64,000 nucleotides of DNA from Thiohalorhabdus sp. Cl-TMA (lineage in GTDB: Bacteria; Pseudomonadota; Gammaproteobacteria; Thiohalorhabdales; Thiohalorhabdaceae), in NCBI RefSeq assembly GCF_041821045.1, contig NZ_JBGUAW010000008.1:124001-188000 (forward strand), read 5' to 3'. The notes beneath the pieces were generated by a model. It saw only the letters and a program-made list of their open reading frames with translations. It searched no databases and was not told where the DNA came from. Every line of letters begins with the position of its first letter. Position 1 is the first letter of the stretch. The translations under genes were made by a program, and so were the position numbers. Below are positions 49,452-58,545 of this stretch, in pieces.

Positions 49452-50795
49452 CTACCCCTTGCTCGGTTCGTCGGGTGCCCGGCCGATGCCCACGTGCGTC
49501 AGGCCGTGGGGCGCCAGGATGGCGGGATCGTAGATATTCCGGCCGTCGAAGACGACCGGATCGCGCAGGGTGGCGGCGATGTGGTCGAAGTCCGGGCTGC
49601 GGAAGGGCTTCCACTCGGTGACCAGCACCAGGGCGTCGGCGCCCGCGAGCGCCTCGTAGCGCTCCTCCACCAGCGTCAGGTCATCGCGCTCGCCGTAGAT
49701 GCGCCGGCACTCGTCCATGGCCTCGGGGTCGTAGGCGCGCACCACCGCCCCCCGCGCCCACAGGGCCTCCATCAGGGCCCGGGCCGGGGCCTCCCGCATG
49801 TCGTCGGTGTTCGGCTTGAAGGCCAGGCCCCACAGGGCAAACGTCTTGCCGGAGAGGTCTTCGCCGTAGCGCGCCACGATCTTGCGCTCGAGCACCCGCT
49901 TCTGATCAAAGTTCACCGCCTCCACCGCCTGCAGGATGCGCGCGGTGTAGTCGTGCTCCCGGGCGGTGCGCTCGAGCGCCGCCACGTCCTTGGGGAAGCA
50001 GGAGCCCCCGTAGCCGGCGCCGGGATAGATGAAGGCGAAGCCGATGCGTGGGTCCGAGCCCATGCCCTGGCGCACCATCTCCACGTCCGCCCCCACCCGC
50101 TCGCAGAGGTTGGCCACCTCGTTCATGAAGCTGATCTTGGTGGCGAGCATGGCGTTGGAGGCGTACTTGGTCATCTCCGCGGAGCGCACGTCCATGGTCA
50201 GCACCCGCTCGTGGTTGCGGTTGAACGGCGCGTAGAGCTCGCGCAGCAGGGCGCCGGTGCGCACGTTGTCGCAGCCGAGGATGATGCGGTCGGGCTTCAT
50301 GAAGTCGTCCACCGCCGCGCCCTCCTTGAGGAACTCCGGGTTGGAGACCACGTCGAACTCCAGGTCCACACCCCGGCCCGCCAGCTCCTCGGCGACCGCC
50401 GAGCGCACCTTGTCGGCGGTGCCCACCGGCACCGTGGACTTGTCGATGACGACCCGGTACTCGCCCATGCGCTGCCCGATGGCCCGCGCCACATCGAGCA
50501 CGTAGCGCAAGTCCGCCGAGCCGTCCTCGTCGGGCGGGGTGCCCACGGCGATGAACTGGAACAGCCCGTGGTCCACGCAGTCCGCCATGTCGGTGGTGAA
50601 GCGCAGCCGCCCCGCGGCCACGTTCTCGGCCACCAGCCCTTCCAGGCCCGGCTCGTAGATCGGCACTTCACCGCGCTCCAGCGCCGCGATCTTGTCCGCG
50701 TCCACGTCCATGCACACCACGTCGTTGCCGGCCTCGGCCAGGCACGCCCCCGTCACCAGCCCCACATAGCCCGTGCCGACCACGGAAACCTTCAT
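49452..50795 (-). CDS. ugd: UDP-glucose 6-dehydrogenase
   Basis: Ugd oxidises UDP-glucose to UDP-glucuronate with two NAD. The 447-residue protein begins with the NAD motif [30 protein letters not shown]. It has [14 protein letters not shown], the central helix residues [20 protein letters not shown], the catalytic cysteine in [17 protein letters not shown] near residue 260, and the C-terminal [18 protein letters not shown]. It lies directly upstream of the epimerase, so the pair makes UDP-glucuronate and UDP-galacturonate for surface polysaccharide. Confidence 0.96.
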   Translation of the reverse strand: MKVSVVGTGYVGLVTGACLAEAGNDVVCMDVDADKIAALERGEVPIYEPGLEGLVAENVAAGRLRFTTDMADCVDHGLFQFIAVGTPPDEDGSADLRYVLDVARAIGQRMGEYRVVIDKSTVPVGTADKVRSAVAEELAGRGVDLEFDVVSNPEFLKEGAAVDDFMKPDRIILGCDNVRTGALLRELYAPFNRNHERVLTMDVRSAEMTKYASNAMLATKISFMNEVANLCERVGADVEMVRQGMGSDPRIGFAFIYPGAGYGGSCFPKDVAALERTAREHDYTARILQAVEAVNFDQKRVLERKIVARYGEDLSGKTFALWGLAFKPNTDDMREAPARALMEALWARGAVVRAYDPEAMDECRRIYGERDDLTLVEERYEALAGADALVLVTEWKPFRSPDFDHIAATLRDPVVFDGRNIYDPAILAPHGLTHVGIGRAPDEPSKG

Positions 50796-50949
50796 TCCAA
50801 CCCCCGAATTGCTTGGCTTGCTGTCTGCTCGAACGAGCCGTTAGCGGCGGCCCGTATTTTCCGGAAAACCGTGCGTCCCGCCCCTTGACCCCCTCCGCTC
50901 CTGGTGCTAACGCGTAAAAAACAATTCCCGCACGCGGGAGGAGGCAGCT

Positions 50950-51477
50950 ATGACTCTGCGCTACAGGAAACGGCGACTATACTTCATCCTCCCCGACGTT
51001 CAAATCACCCGCCAGGTGGTCAACGAACTGTTGCTAGCCCGGGTGGAAGAGCGCCATCTGCACGCCCTGGCCAGGGATGATACAGACCTCGAGGACCTGC
51101 CCCAGGCGGATCTGTTTCAACGCAGCGACATCATCCACGGCGCCGGCATGGGGCTGGGAATCGGCGGCGCCACGGGGGCCGTTGCGGGTCTGACCACCAT
51201 ATTCTTTCAGCCCTCCGGTTGGGCCGAGAGCGGAGGCCTGATTCTGGCCATCGCCCTGGTGGGGGCCATGGTCGGCATGTGGGCCTCCGGGATCATCGGC
51301 ACTTCCGTGCCCAACTCCCGCCTGAAGCAGTTCCAGAAGGACCTGGATGCGGGAAGGGTGCTGCTCATGGTGGACATACCCGAGGGCCGCATGGAGGAAA
51401 TCCGGGAGCTGGTCAAGAAGCACCACCCGGAGGTTTCCGATCGCGGCGTGGACCCGCATATACCCGCCTTCCCCTGA
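50950..51477 (+). CDS. DUF1269 family membrane protein
   Basis: The 175-residue protein has a soluble N-terminus (MTLRYRKRRLYFILPDVQITRQVVNELLLARVEERHLHALAR). Two glycine-rich hydrophobic segments follow (about 64-86, GAGMGLGIGGATGAVAGL, and 94-117, ILAIALVGAMVGMWASGIIG), then a soluble C-terminus with GRVLLMVDIPEGRMEEIRELV and HHPEVSDRGVDPHIPAFP. This fits my recollection of DUF1269/TM1410-like integral membrane proteins of unknown role. A GGGAGGAGG site precedes the ATG. It is divergent from ugd and converges on the molybdenum hydroxylase operon with 5 bp between stops. Confidence 0.82.
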   Translation: MTLRYRKRRLYFILPDVQITRQVVNELLLARVEERHLHALARDDTDLEDLPQADLFQRSDIIHGAGMGLGIGGATGAVAGLTTIFFQPSGWAESGGLILAIALVGAMVGMWASGIIGTSVPNSRLKQFQKDLDAGRVLLMVDIPEGRMEEIRELVKKHHPEVSDRGVDPHIPAFP

Positions 51478-51482
51478 GCCGT

Positions 51483-52097
51483 TCAGGAGCCAGCCGATCC
51501 GGAGGCCACGATGGTCCGCCGCCGGTGCGCACCGCGCCAACCGAGATCCTCCGGGCGATCCACGTCCCGGAGGATGCCGGAATCGTCCACCGGAACGCGG
51601 ACGATCCGGTCGCACGCGGCGCGCAGCACATCCCGGCCGCCCCGGTCCCCTCCCAGCCGTTCCAGGACCGGCCCATACGCCCGCGAGAATCCCACAGGGT
51701 GACCGCCTCGACCCACATGTTCCGGCACGGCAATGGCCGCGCCCTCCCGAAGGCACCGGGCCACCCGCACCACCGTCCCGTCCCGCACCCAGGGCATGTC
51801 CCCCAGGGCGACGAGCCAGCCGTCGGCGCCGTGGGCCGCGGCGACCCCTGCGGAGAGGCTGGCGCCCATCCCCTCCGCGCACTTCGTCGAGGGCGCCACT
51901 GCCACCCCGGCTCGCTCCAGGACTGCCGCCAGCTCCCGCTCTCCCGGCCGCGTAACGGCGAGCACCCGGTCGGCCCCCGCCTGCAGGGCCCGGGCGGCGG
52001 CCACGACCACGGGCTCGCCGCCCGGGAGGCGGGCCAAGAGCTTCTGGCCGCCGAACCGATGGCCGCTTCCTCCGGCCAACAGGAGGCCCTGGATCAT
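51483..52097 (-). CDS. mocA: MocA/MobA-like molybdopterin nucleotidyltransferase
   Basis: The 204-residue protein belongs to the MobA-like NTP-transferase family. MocA attaches CMP to molybdopterin, making the cofactor form used by xanthine-dehydrogenase-type enzymes. It starts with the nucleotide-binding motif LLLAGGSGHRFGGQKLLARLPGG. It has APSTKCAEGMGASLSAGVAAA, VALGDMPWV and GHPVGFSRAYGPVLERLGGDRGGRDVL, all typical of the MocA subgroup. The ATG overlaps the xdhC stop by four bases, so it is the last gene of the molybdenum hydroxylase operon. Confidence 0.9.
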   Translation of the reverse strand: MIQGLLLAGGSGHRFGGQKLLARLPGGEPVVVAAARALQAGADRVLAVTRPGERELAAVLERAGVAVAPSTKCAEGMGASLSAGVAAAHGADGWLVALGDMPWVRDGTVVRVARCLREGAAIAVPEHVGRGGHPVGFSRAYGPVLERLGGDRGGRDVLRAACDRIVRVPVDDSGILRDVDRPEDLGWRGAHRRRTIVASGSAGS

Positions 52098-53122
52098 GGC
52101 ACCGGATACCCGGCACCGGATGCCGTTGGCGGGGCGGCCGCTCGGTGATCCCGGTCATTGCGGATCGCGGTAACCTCCGCCATCACCGAAACGGCGATCT
52201 CCGGCGGCGTCCGGCTGCCGATGGGCAGTCCCATGGGCCCCCGCAGACGATCCACGGCGGAACGGTCCAGGCCCAGCCCGGCCAGGCGCTCCCGGCGCCG
52301 GTCGTTGTTCCGCTTGGAGCCCAGGGCGCCCACGTAGAAAGCGGAAGTGCTCAGCGCCTCCAACAGGGCAAGGTCGTCCAGCTTGGGGTCGTGCGTGGTG
52401 GCCACCACCGCGCTGCGCGCATCCGGCCTCCAGGCAGCCACGGCGTCATCCGGCATCCGGGTGTCCAGAAAGATTCCGCTGCCGGCTTGCTGCCACCGTT
52501 CCGCGTATTCCCGGCGCGGCTCGCAGACGGTCACCCCGTAATCCAGGCGGCCCGCCATGTCCGCAAGCTGGCCCCCCAGCTGCCCGGCCCCGATGATCAT
52601 CAGCCGCCAGCGGGGCCCGAAGAGCTTGCCCACCGTCTCCGCTTCCAACGCCAGCGCGGGATCGGCGCGCGGCTCCGGATCCACCTCCACCGCCCCGGAC
52701 GCCATCCGTACCGTGCGCCGGGCGCAGCGGCCCGCCTCCATTGCCGCGCTGACCGTTTCCAGGCCGTGCTCCTGGCCGGGGGCCAGGGGCTCCACCAGAA
52801 GCTCCAGGGTGCCGCCGCACGGAAGCCCGAAACGCGCCGCCTCCTCCCCGTCCTCGCCATAGCGCCGGGTATGGGGCTGCGTCCCGGGCAGGCGCCCATC
52901 CAGCATCCGCGTACGCAGGTCGTCTTCGACGCAGCCCCCCGATACGGACCCCACCAGGCGGCCGTCCTCACGGATGGCGAGCAGGGAGCCGGGCGGGCGG
53001 GGGGAGGAGCCCCAGGTCCGCAGCACCGTGAACAGGGCCAGCCGCCCACCTTCCCGCAGCCATTGCAGGACGGTCTCGACCACCGGGCGATCCGTGCCGC
53101 GCGCATCCTCCCCGGTCATCAT
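52094..53122 (-). CDS. xdhC: XdhC family molybdenum hydroxylase maturation factor
   Basis: XdhC-type chaperones bind molybdenum cofactor, assist sulfuration and insert it into xanthine-dehydrogenase-like enzymes. The 342-residue protein has the N-terminal XdhC/CoxI domain (FTVLRTWGSSPRPPGSLLAIREDGRLVGSVSGGCVEDDL, with the conserved cysteine in SGGCVE). A C-terminal Rossmann domain follows (LMIIGAGQLGGQLADMAGRLDYGVTVCEPR, VVATTHDPKLDD, YVGALGSKRNNDRR, RLRGPMGLPIGSRTPPEIAVSVMAEV). It lies 11 bp after the large subunit gene. Confidence 0.95.
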   Translation of the reverse strand: MMTGEDARGTDRPVVETVLQWLREGGRLALFTVLRTWGSSPRPPGSLLAIREDGRLVGSVSGGCVEDDLRTRMLDGRLPGTQPHTRRYGEDGEEAARFGLPCGGTLELLVEPLAPGQEHGLETVSAAMEAGRCARRTVRMASGAVEVDPEPRADPALALEAETVGKLFGPRWRLMIIGAGQLGGQLADMAGRLDYGVTVCEPRREYAERWQQAGSGIFLDTRMPDDAVAAWRPDARSAVVATTHDPKLDDLALLEALSTSAFYVGALGSKRNNDRRRERLAGLGLDRSAVDRLRGPMGLPIGSRTPPEIAVSVMAEVTAIRNDRDHRAAAPPTASGAGYPVP

Positions 53123-53133
53123 CGGAACCCCTT

Positions 53134-55302
53134 TCAGGCGGGCCGGTAGCCGGACCGCGTCAGGGGCAGGCGCCGAACCGGATCGCCGGTGGCGGCGAAT
53201 ACCGCATTGGCCAGGGCCGGCGCGATGGGCGGCGTGCCCGGCTCGCCGATCCCCCCCGGATCCTGGTCGCTTTCCACCATGTGCACGTGGACTTCCGGCA
53301 TCTGGTCCATGCGCAGTATGGGATAGTCGTCGAAATTGGACTGCTGCACCTGTCCGCGCTGGACGGTGACCGCCTCCTGCAAGGCTGCGGACAGGCCATA
53401 GGCCACGCCGCTCTCCATCTGCTCGGCGATGATCTCGGGGTTGACCCGCTGCCCGCAGTCAATGGCCACGTCCACGCGGTGCACCCGGACGGCCTTGTCC
53501 GCACCCACGGACACCTCCGCCACCTCGGCACAATAGCTGCCGAAGGAGTGCACCACGGCGATGCCCCGGGACCGCCCCTCAGCAAGTGGGCTGCCCCAGC
53601 CCGCCTTCTCGGCGGCCAGCTCCAGCACGTGGAGATGGCGGGGATGATCCCGAAGGAGCCGGCGGCGCAGCTCGAAGGGATCGGCCCCCGCGGCCGCCGC
53701 CACCTCGTCGAAGAAGGCCTCGCGTATGAAGCCGTTCTGGGAGGCCCCCACGGACCGCCACCACCAGAGCGGGACCGGGGTGTTGGACATGGCATAATCC
53801 ACGTGGATATTGGGCACGGCGTAGGGTACGTCCTGCGCCACCTCCAGGGAGGAGGGGTCGAGCTTCTGATCCTCCTGGAGCATGCCGTTATACGCCATGA
53901 TGGACGGGCCGGCGATCCGGTGCTTCCAGCCGGTGACCGCGCCCGAGCTGTCCAGGGTCGCAGCGAGGCGGTTGTACGTGGCCGGCCGATAGCGGTCGTG
54001 CCGGGTGCTGTCCTCCCGGGTCCAGATCACCTTTACCGGCGCCTTCGCCTTCTTGGCCGTCTCCACGGCGTCCGCCACGAAATCCGTGTGCGAGCGCCGG
54101 CCGAACCCGCCGCCCAGATAGGTGGTATGGACATACACCCGGTCCGGGTCCACACCGCTGACCTCGGCGGCAACCTGCTGCGTGGAGGACTGGTCCTGGG
54201 TAGGCACCCACACCTCGCAGATCCCTTCCTCGATGCGCGCCGTGCAGTTCATGGGCTCCATGCAGGCATGGGCGAGGAAGGGCACCTCGTACTCCGCCTC
54301 CACGGTCCTGGCCGCCGAGCTCAGGGCTTGTCGGATATCCCCCTCGCCGCGGGCGGAGACGGCCTCCCCGGAGTCCGCCGCCTCCCGGAACTGGCGCTGG
54401 ATCCCTGCCGTGGAGAGATCGGCGTGCTCGCCGTAGTCCCATTCCACCTGCAGGGCCTCCCGGCCCTTCTGGGCCGGCCAGAAGCCCTCGGCCACTACCG
54501 CCACGCCCGATTCGATCTCGAAGACGTCCCGGACGCCCGGTACCCGCCGGGCAGCCTCGGCGTCGAACCGCCCGGGGCGCCCGCCGATCACCGGGCAGCG
54601 CGCCACCTGGGCTGTGAGTAGCCCGGGAAGCGTCACATCCATGCCGTAGACGGCCGAGCCGTCCACCTTCTCGGGGGCATCCAGCCGGTCCGTGGGCTTG
54701 CCGAGCAGGCGGAACTGGCCCGGCTCCTTCAGGAACACGGCCTCTGGGACCTGCTGTCCGGCCGCCGCCTCGGCCAGCTCGCCGTAGGTGGCCCGGCGAC
54801 CGCTTTCCGGATGGCGGACCACCTGGTTCTCCGCCCTGCAAGCCTCGGGACGCACGCCCCACCGCTCGGCGGCTGCAGCGAGTAGCATGGCCCTGGCGGT
54901 GGCGCCCGCCTCCCGGAGGGGACGCCACGCGCCCCGGACAGCGGTGCTGCCGCCCGTGGCCTGGCGGCCCAGCAGCGGATTGGTATAGGCCCTGTCGGCC
55001 GGGGCGAATTCCGTGGTCAGCCGTGTCCAATCCGCCTCCAGCTCCTCGGCCACCAGCATGGGCATGGCGGTGAGCACCCCCTGTCCCATCTCCGAACGGC
55101 CGACGATGATGGTGACCTGGTCGTCGCTACTGATGCGGATCCAGGCGTTGGGCTCGAAGTCCCCCTGACCGGGCGGCATATCCGCGGCCTCGGCGTAGCG
55201 GCCACCCGTTGGAAGCCGGAGGCCGAGCACCAGCCCGCCGCCCACGGCGGCACTGGCCTTTAGGAAGGAGCGGCGTGACGTGGTAGCGCGATTCCCGGAC
55301 AT
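53134..55302 (-). CDS. Molybdopterin-binding aldehyde/isoquinoline-type oxidoreductase, large subunit
   Basis: This is the catalytic subunit of a xanthine oxidase family enzyme. The ATG at 55302 overlaps the small-subunit stop and has GGAGCAGGG upstream, giving 722 residues. A Tat signal is clear (TTSRRSFLKASAAVGGGLVLGL), so the folded enzyme is exported to the periplasm. It resembles the beta subunit of isoquinoline 1-oxidoreductase: SEMGQGVLTAMPMLVAEELEADW near the N-terminus, LAHACMEPMNCTARIE, TTYLGGGFGRRSHTDF, and the C-terminal GIGEPGTPPIAPALANAVFAATG with the active-site glutamate motif. The substrate is unknown. No FAD-binding middle subunit is encoded here. Confidence 0.92.
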   Translation of the reverse strand: MSGNRATTSRRSFLKASAAVGGGLVLGLRLPTGGRYAEAADMPPGQGDFEPNAWIRISSDDQVTIIVGRSEMGQGVLTAMPMLVAEELEADWTRLTTEFAPADRAYTNPLLGRQATGGSTAVRGAWRPLREAGATARAMLLAAAAERWGVRPEACRAENQVVRHPESGRRATYGELAEAAAGQQVPEAVFLKEPGQFRLLGKPTDRLDAPEKVDGSAVYGMDVTLPGLLTAQVARCPVIGGRPGRFDAEAARRVPGVRDVFEIESGVAVVAEGFWPAQKGREALQVEWDYGEHADLSTAGIQRQFREAADSGEAVSARGEGDIRQALSSAARTVEAEYEVPFLAHACMEPMNCTARIEEGICEVWVPTQDQSSTQQVAAEVSGVDPDRVYVHTTYLGGGFGRRSHTDFVADAVETAKKAKAPVKVIWTREDSTRHDRYRPATYNRLAATLDSSGAVTGWKHRIAGPSIMAYNGMLQEDQKLDPSSLEVAQDVPYAVPNIHVDYAMSNTPVPLWWWRSVGASQNGFIREAFFDEVAAAAGADPFELRRRLLRDHPRHLHVLELAAEKAGWGSPLAEGRSRGIAVVHSFGSYCAEVAEVSVGADKAVRVHRVDVAIDCGQRVNPEIIAEQMESGVAYGLSAALQEAVTVQRGQVQQSNFDDYPILRMDQMPEVHVHMVESDQDPGGIGEPGTPPIAPALANAVFAATGDPVRRLPLTRSGYRPA

Positions 55303-55778
55303 CAGCCCTGCTCCTGCATGTCTTCGGCCGCCATCCGCACGGCGCGGCGGATCCGCTGATAAGTCCCGCACCGGCAGAGATTGCCGCTCATGGCCGCGTT
55401 GATTTCCGCCTCGGAGGGATCGGGGTTACGCCGCAAAAGGGCGGAAGCCGTCATGAGCTGTCCGGACTGGCAGAAGCCGCATTGCGGGACGTTCGCCCGG
55501 ATCCAGGCCCGCTGCAGGGGGTGGCTGCCGTCCGCGGAAAGGCCCTCGATGGTGGTGACCGCACGGCTGCCCACGTCACTGACCGGTGTCACACAGGCAC
55601 GCACCGGCTGACCGTCCAGATGGACCGTGCAGGCACCGCACTGGGCGATTCCGCAGCCGTACTTGGTCCCGGTCAATTCGAGATTGTCCCGCAGCACCCA
55701 CAACAACGGGGTATCGGAGGGGACATCCACCTCGCGGGCTTCTCCGTTCACCTTCAGGGAAACCGCCGCCATGGACAT
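55302..55778 (-). CDS. [2Fe-2S] small subunit of the molybdenum hydroxylase
   Basis: The small subunit passes electrons from the molybdenum site through two [2Fe-2S] clusters. The ATG at 55778 has GGAAAGGAG upstream and gives 158 residues (a frame opening at 55982 is not conserved). The plant-ferredoxin domain has [21 protein letters not shown], and the helical domain has [10 protein letters not shown] and [15 protein letters not shown]. It carries no Tat signal and is presumably exported with the large subunit. It is the first gene of the operon and is divergent from the LpxH-like gene. Confidence 0.95.
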   Translation of the reverse strand: MSMAAVSLKVNGEAREVDVPSDTPLLWVLRDNLELTGTKYGCGIAQCGACTVHLDGQPVRACVTPVSDVGSRAVTTIEGLSADGSHPLQRAWIRANVPQCGFCQSGQLMTASALLRRNPDPSEAEINAAMSGNLCRCGTYQRIRRAVRMAAEDMQEQG

Positions 55779-55956
55779 GCGCTCCTTTCCGGACTGAAGT
55801 ACTCGCTTCGGGAAGGCATTCCTTCTTGATAAAGCATTCTCCGCGGCTTCCGCAACCCCGTATGCTGACAGTAAAAAAACCGCAACCGTTTCGTCATACC
55901 GACGCAATCCGCTCCCCCGAGGATGCCCGCAACATCCCGTCGCCAGGGGGAGACCC

Positions 55957-56784
55957 ATGGACAACGCGCCGCATCCGGGCAAACCACACTACCGCACCAT
56001 CTGGATTTCCGACGTGCACCTGGGATTCAAGGGCTGTCAGGCGGAATTCCTGTTGGATTTCCTACAATCCACCACCTGCGACCAACTGTTCCTGGTAGGG
56101 GACATAATCGACTTCTGGAAGATGAAAAGCGGCATTCATTGGCCGCAGAGCCACAACGACGTGGTCCGGGAAGTTCTGGGGAAGGCCAAGCGTGACACCC
56201 AGGTCACCCTGGTCCCGGGCAACCACGACGAACTGCTACGGGACTTCGACGAGACCGAGCTCGGCAACGTCCACATCCGCCGCCAGGCGGTCCACACCAC
56301 CGACGACGGCCGACGCCTGCTCATCATGCACGGCGACGAGTTCGACAGCGTGGTTCAGTGTAGCAAGCTCGTGGCCCTTCTGGGCGCCCACGTCTACGAC
56401 ACCCTGATACGGCTCAACCGCTACGTGAACTGGGTGCGCCGCAAATTCGGATTCCCCTACTGGTCCCTGGCCAACTATCTGAAGCACAAAGTGAAAAACG
56501 CGGTTAACTACATCTCCAACTTCGAGCACGCCATCGCGCACGAGGCGCGCAAGCAGGGCGCGGACGGCCTCGTCTGCGGCCACATCCACCGCGCCGAGAT
56601 CACCCCCATCAACGGGGTGCTCTACTGTAACTGCGGAGACTGGGTAGAGAGCTGCACTGCCCTGGTGGAGGGGGACGGAGGAGACCTACAGATCCTGCAC
56701 TGGGGGGACGAGAAGCAGGCCCTGAAATCCTCGGTGGACGTGCTGCCCGAAACCTCCGGGGAGCCGGTAACCCGGGTCGCCTGA
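55957..56784 (+). CDS. LpxH-like metallophosphoesterase
   Basis: The 275-residue protein is a calcineurin-like phosphoesterase of the UDP-2,3-diacylglucosamine diphosphatase type. It has the metal motifs [49 protein letters not shown] and [10 protein letters not shown]. The insertion with [22 protein letters not shown] and the family [10 protein letters not shown] are like a paralogous LpxH-like group found outside the lipid A locus, so lipid A function is not certain. An AGGGGGAGACCC site precedes the ATG. It is divergent from the molybdenum hydroxylase operon and convergent with spoVR. Confidence 0.88.
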   Translation: MDNAPHPGKPHYRTIWISDVHLGFKGCQAEFLLDFLQSTTCDQLFLVGDIIDFWKMKSGIHWPQSHNDVVREVLGKAKRDTQVTLVPGNHDELLRDFDETELGNVHIRRQAVHTTDDGRRLLIMHGDEFDSVVQCSKLVALLGAHVYDTLIRLNRYVNWVRRKFGFPYWSLANYLKHKVKNAVNYISNFEHAIAHEARKQGADGLVCGHIHRAEITPINGVLYCNCGDWVESCTALVEGDGGDLQILHWGDEKQALKSSVDVLPETSGEPVTRVA

Positions 56785-56810
56785 CCGAGGGGCTGCCCGG
56801 GGGATCGACG

Positions 56811-56829
56811 GCGCGGGACGGTCCCGCGC
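56811..56829. terminator. GC palindrome after the LpxH-like gene
   Basis: GCGCGGGAC (56811-56819) and GTCCCGCGC (56821-56829) form a near-continuous palindrome. No T-run follows. It lies in the 237-bp gap between convergent genes and may block read-through weakly; I see nothing else in the gap. Confidence 0.35.
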
Positions 56830-57021
56830 GGGGCTCCAAGCCGTTGGCCGGGGGTTGGTCGCAGGACGATTGGAAGGGATGCCCGAAGGGCGGCGGGCCC
56901 CCTTGGAGCCCGGAGCCCCCATCCCGACCAGCGGCGCAATCCAGGATAGCAAACCGCATGTGCAATCCGGGGCGCGGGGCAACACCCGGGCGAAGCGTAC
57001 CCCGCCGACCCGAACGCCCGG

Positions 57022-58440
57022 TCAGCTCCGTTCCAGGATCTGCTCCTTGCCCTTGCCGTCCAGGGTGGAGAGCCGGACCGGCCGGCGCCATACCCGCTGG
57101 ATGTACTCCAGCACCTTCTGGGCGCGGTCCACGTCCAGCCCCTTGCCGTCGGTCTGGTGGTCGTGCTGGAGCATCAGGCTACCGTCGGTACCCATCTCGG
57201 AGACGTACACCCGGGGCGCGCCGTAGTTGAACTTGGGGTGCAGTATGGCCTCGCGGAGCGCGTGTATATCGCGGTCCTGGATGACGTACTGCTCCTCGCC
57301 GCCCCGGCCGCGACGGGTCTTGTAGGAGAACAGATGCAGCTCCTCGGCGAGGTTCTCGTCGAGCCAGTTGCGGACGAAGCTGAAGTCGTCCTCCTCCGCG
57401 CGCAGGCGCAGCGCCGTATCCAGTCCGTGCTCCTCGATGATCTTCTCCCACATCTGAAAGCCCACGTGATACGGATTGATGGACAGGGAAACGGATTTGT
57501 CCCCGGCATAGGGCCGTACCACGTCGGAATGGGCCTTGATGGCATCGAGATAGAGCTGCTGGGGCAGGAATTCGGCCTCGCGGAGCAGGCGCGCGTGCCA
57601 GTAGGACGCCCAGCCCTCGTTCATGATCTGGCAGGCGAACACCGGATAGAAATAGAAGGACTCCTCCCGAACGGAGAGGAAGATATCCTGCTCCCAGCCC
57701 TCCAGGTCGGGGGCGTAGTGGGCGATGAACCAGAGCAGGTCGTACTCCGGCCGGGGCGGGATGGGAGCCCGGACGGAGCCGCTGCCGCCCTCCGTGTCCA
57801 GCTCCTCCTGCTCGCCCGGGAGGTCACTGAAGCGGCCCTGGAATTCGCCGTGCTCGTGCGGATCCTCCCGGCGGCGCCGTTCCATGCGCTCGGGGAATTC
57901 GGCGCGGTTGATGGGGAAATTGATGTCGATGTTCTGTTCCAGGGCCAGCGCCGCATCCAGCGCCGCTTCCACGCGTTTCTGGCCGTGCTCGTTGATGGCC
58001 TCGTCGATCCGGTGCGCCCGTTCCGCGGCCTGCTCCACGATGTGATAGCCCACCTGGGACTGCATGCGGGCGAACAGCTCATTGTTCTTGGAGAAGTCGG
58101 CGTGGCCGAGCACGTGGGCCGTAACCAGGGTATTCTCCGGCAGGGAGTTGTTGTTCACCAGATACGCCCGGTTGGGATTGCCGGGGAACACCACCTCGAA
58201 GATTCGGGAGCCACCCATGCGGTGCTGGATGTACTGATAGATGTAGCGCACCCCGAAGGACCAGTGCGGCATGCGCACGGGCAGGCCGTACACCGCCACC
58301 TCCATCATGAAGGACGGCGGCACCACCTCGAAGTCAACCGGGTAGAAATCCAGCCCCTGATCCTGGGCCAGCCCTTCCAGTTTTGGCGTGAATTCTGCGA
58401 GTTCGGCGTTACTCATGGGACTCTTGGGACCGAATGGCAC
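57022..58440 (-). CDS. SpoVR family protein
   Basis: SpoVR-like proteins (YcgB in E. coli) are widespread stress- or stationary-phase proteins of unknown biochemical role, linked with PrkA and YeaH. The GTG at 58440 has GGAGG eight bases upstream and gives 472 residues, the usual length. Family motifs are DFYPVDFEVVPPSFMMEVAVYGLPVRMPHWSFG, LVNNNSLPENTLVTAHVLGHADFSKNN, MNEGWASYWHARLL with histidines and glutamates that could bind metal, and SLSINPYHVGFQMW. It lies about 105 bp downstream of the YeaH gene. Confidence 0.95.
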   Translation of the reverse strand: MPFGPKSPMSNAELAEFTPKLEGLAQDQGLDFYPVDFEVVPPSFMMEVAVYGLPVRMPHWSFGVRYIYQYIQHRMGGSRIFEVVFPGNPNRAYLVNNNSLPENTLVTAHVLGHADFSKNNELFARMQSQVGYHIVEQAAERAHRIDEAINEHGQKRVEAALDAALALEQNIDINFPINRAEFPERMERRRREDPHEHGEFQGRFSDLPGEQEELDTEGGSGSVRAPIPPRPEYDLLWFIAHYAPDLEGWEQDIFLSVREESFYFYPVFACQIMNEGWASYWHARLLREAEFLPQQLYLDAIKAHSDVVRPYAGDKSVSLSINPYHVGFQMWEKIIEEHGLDTALRLRAEEDDFSFVRNWLDENLAEELHLFSYKTRRGRGGEEQYVIQDRDIHALREAILHPKFNYGAPRVYVSEMGTDGSLMLQHDHQTDGKGLDVDRAQKVLEYIQRVWRRPVRLSTLDGKGKEQILERS

Positions 58441-58545
58441 GTGAATTTCCTCCTCGTCCCCACCCGTTGACCGGGCTTCCCCGCGAGCGGCCCGACGGCT
58501 GCCACGCCGCTCTTTTCATGGCCCGGTACCGATTCCTGGCGTTTT

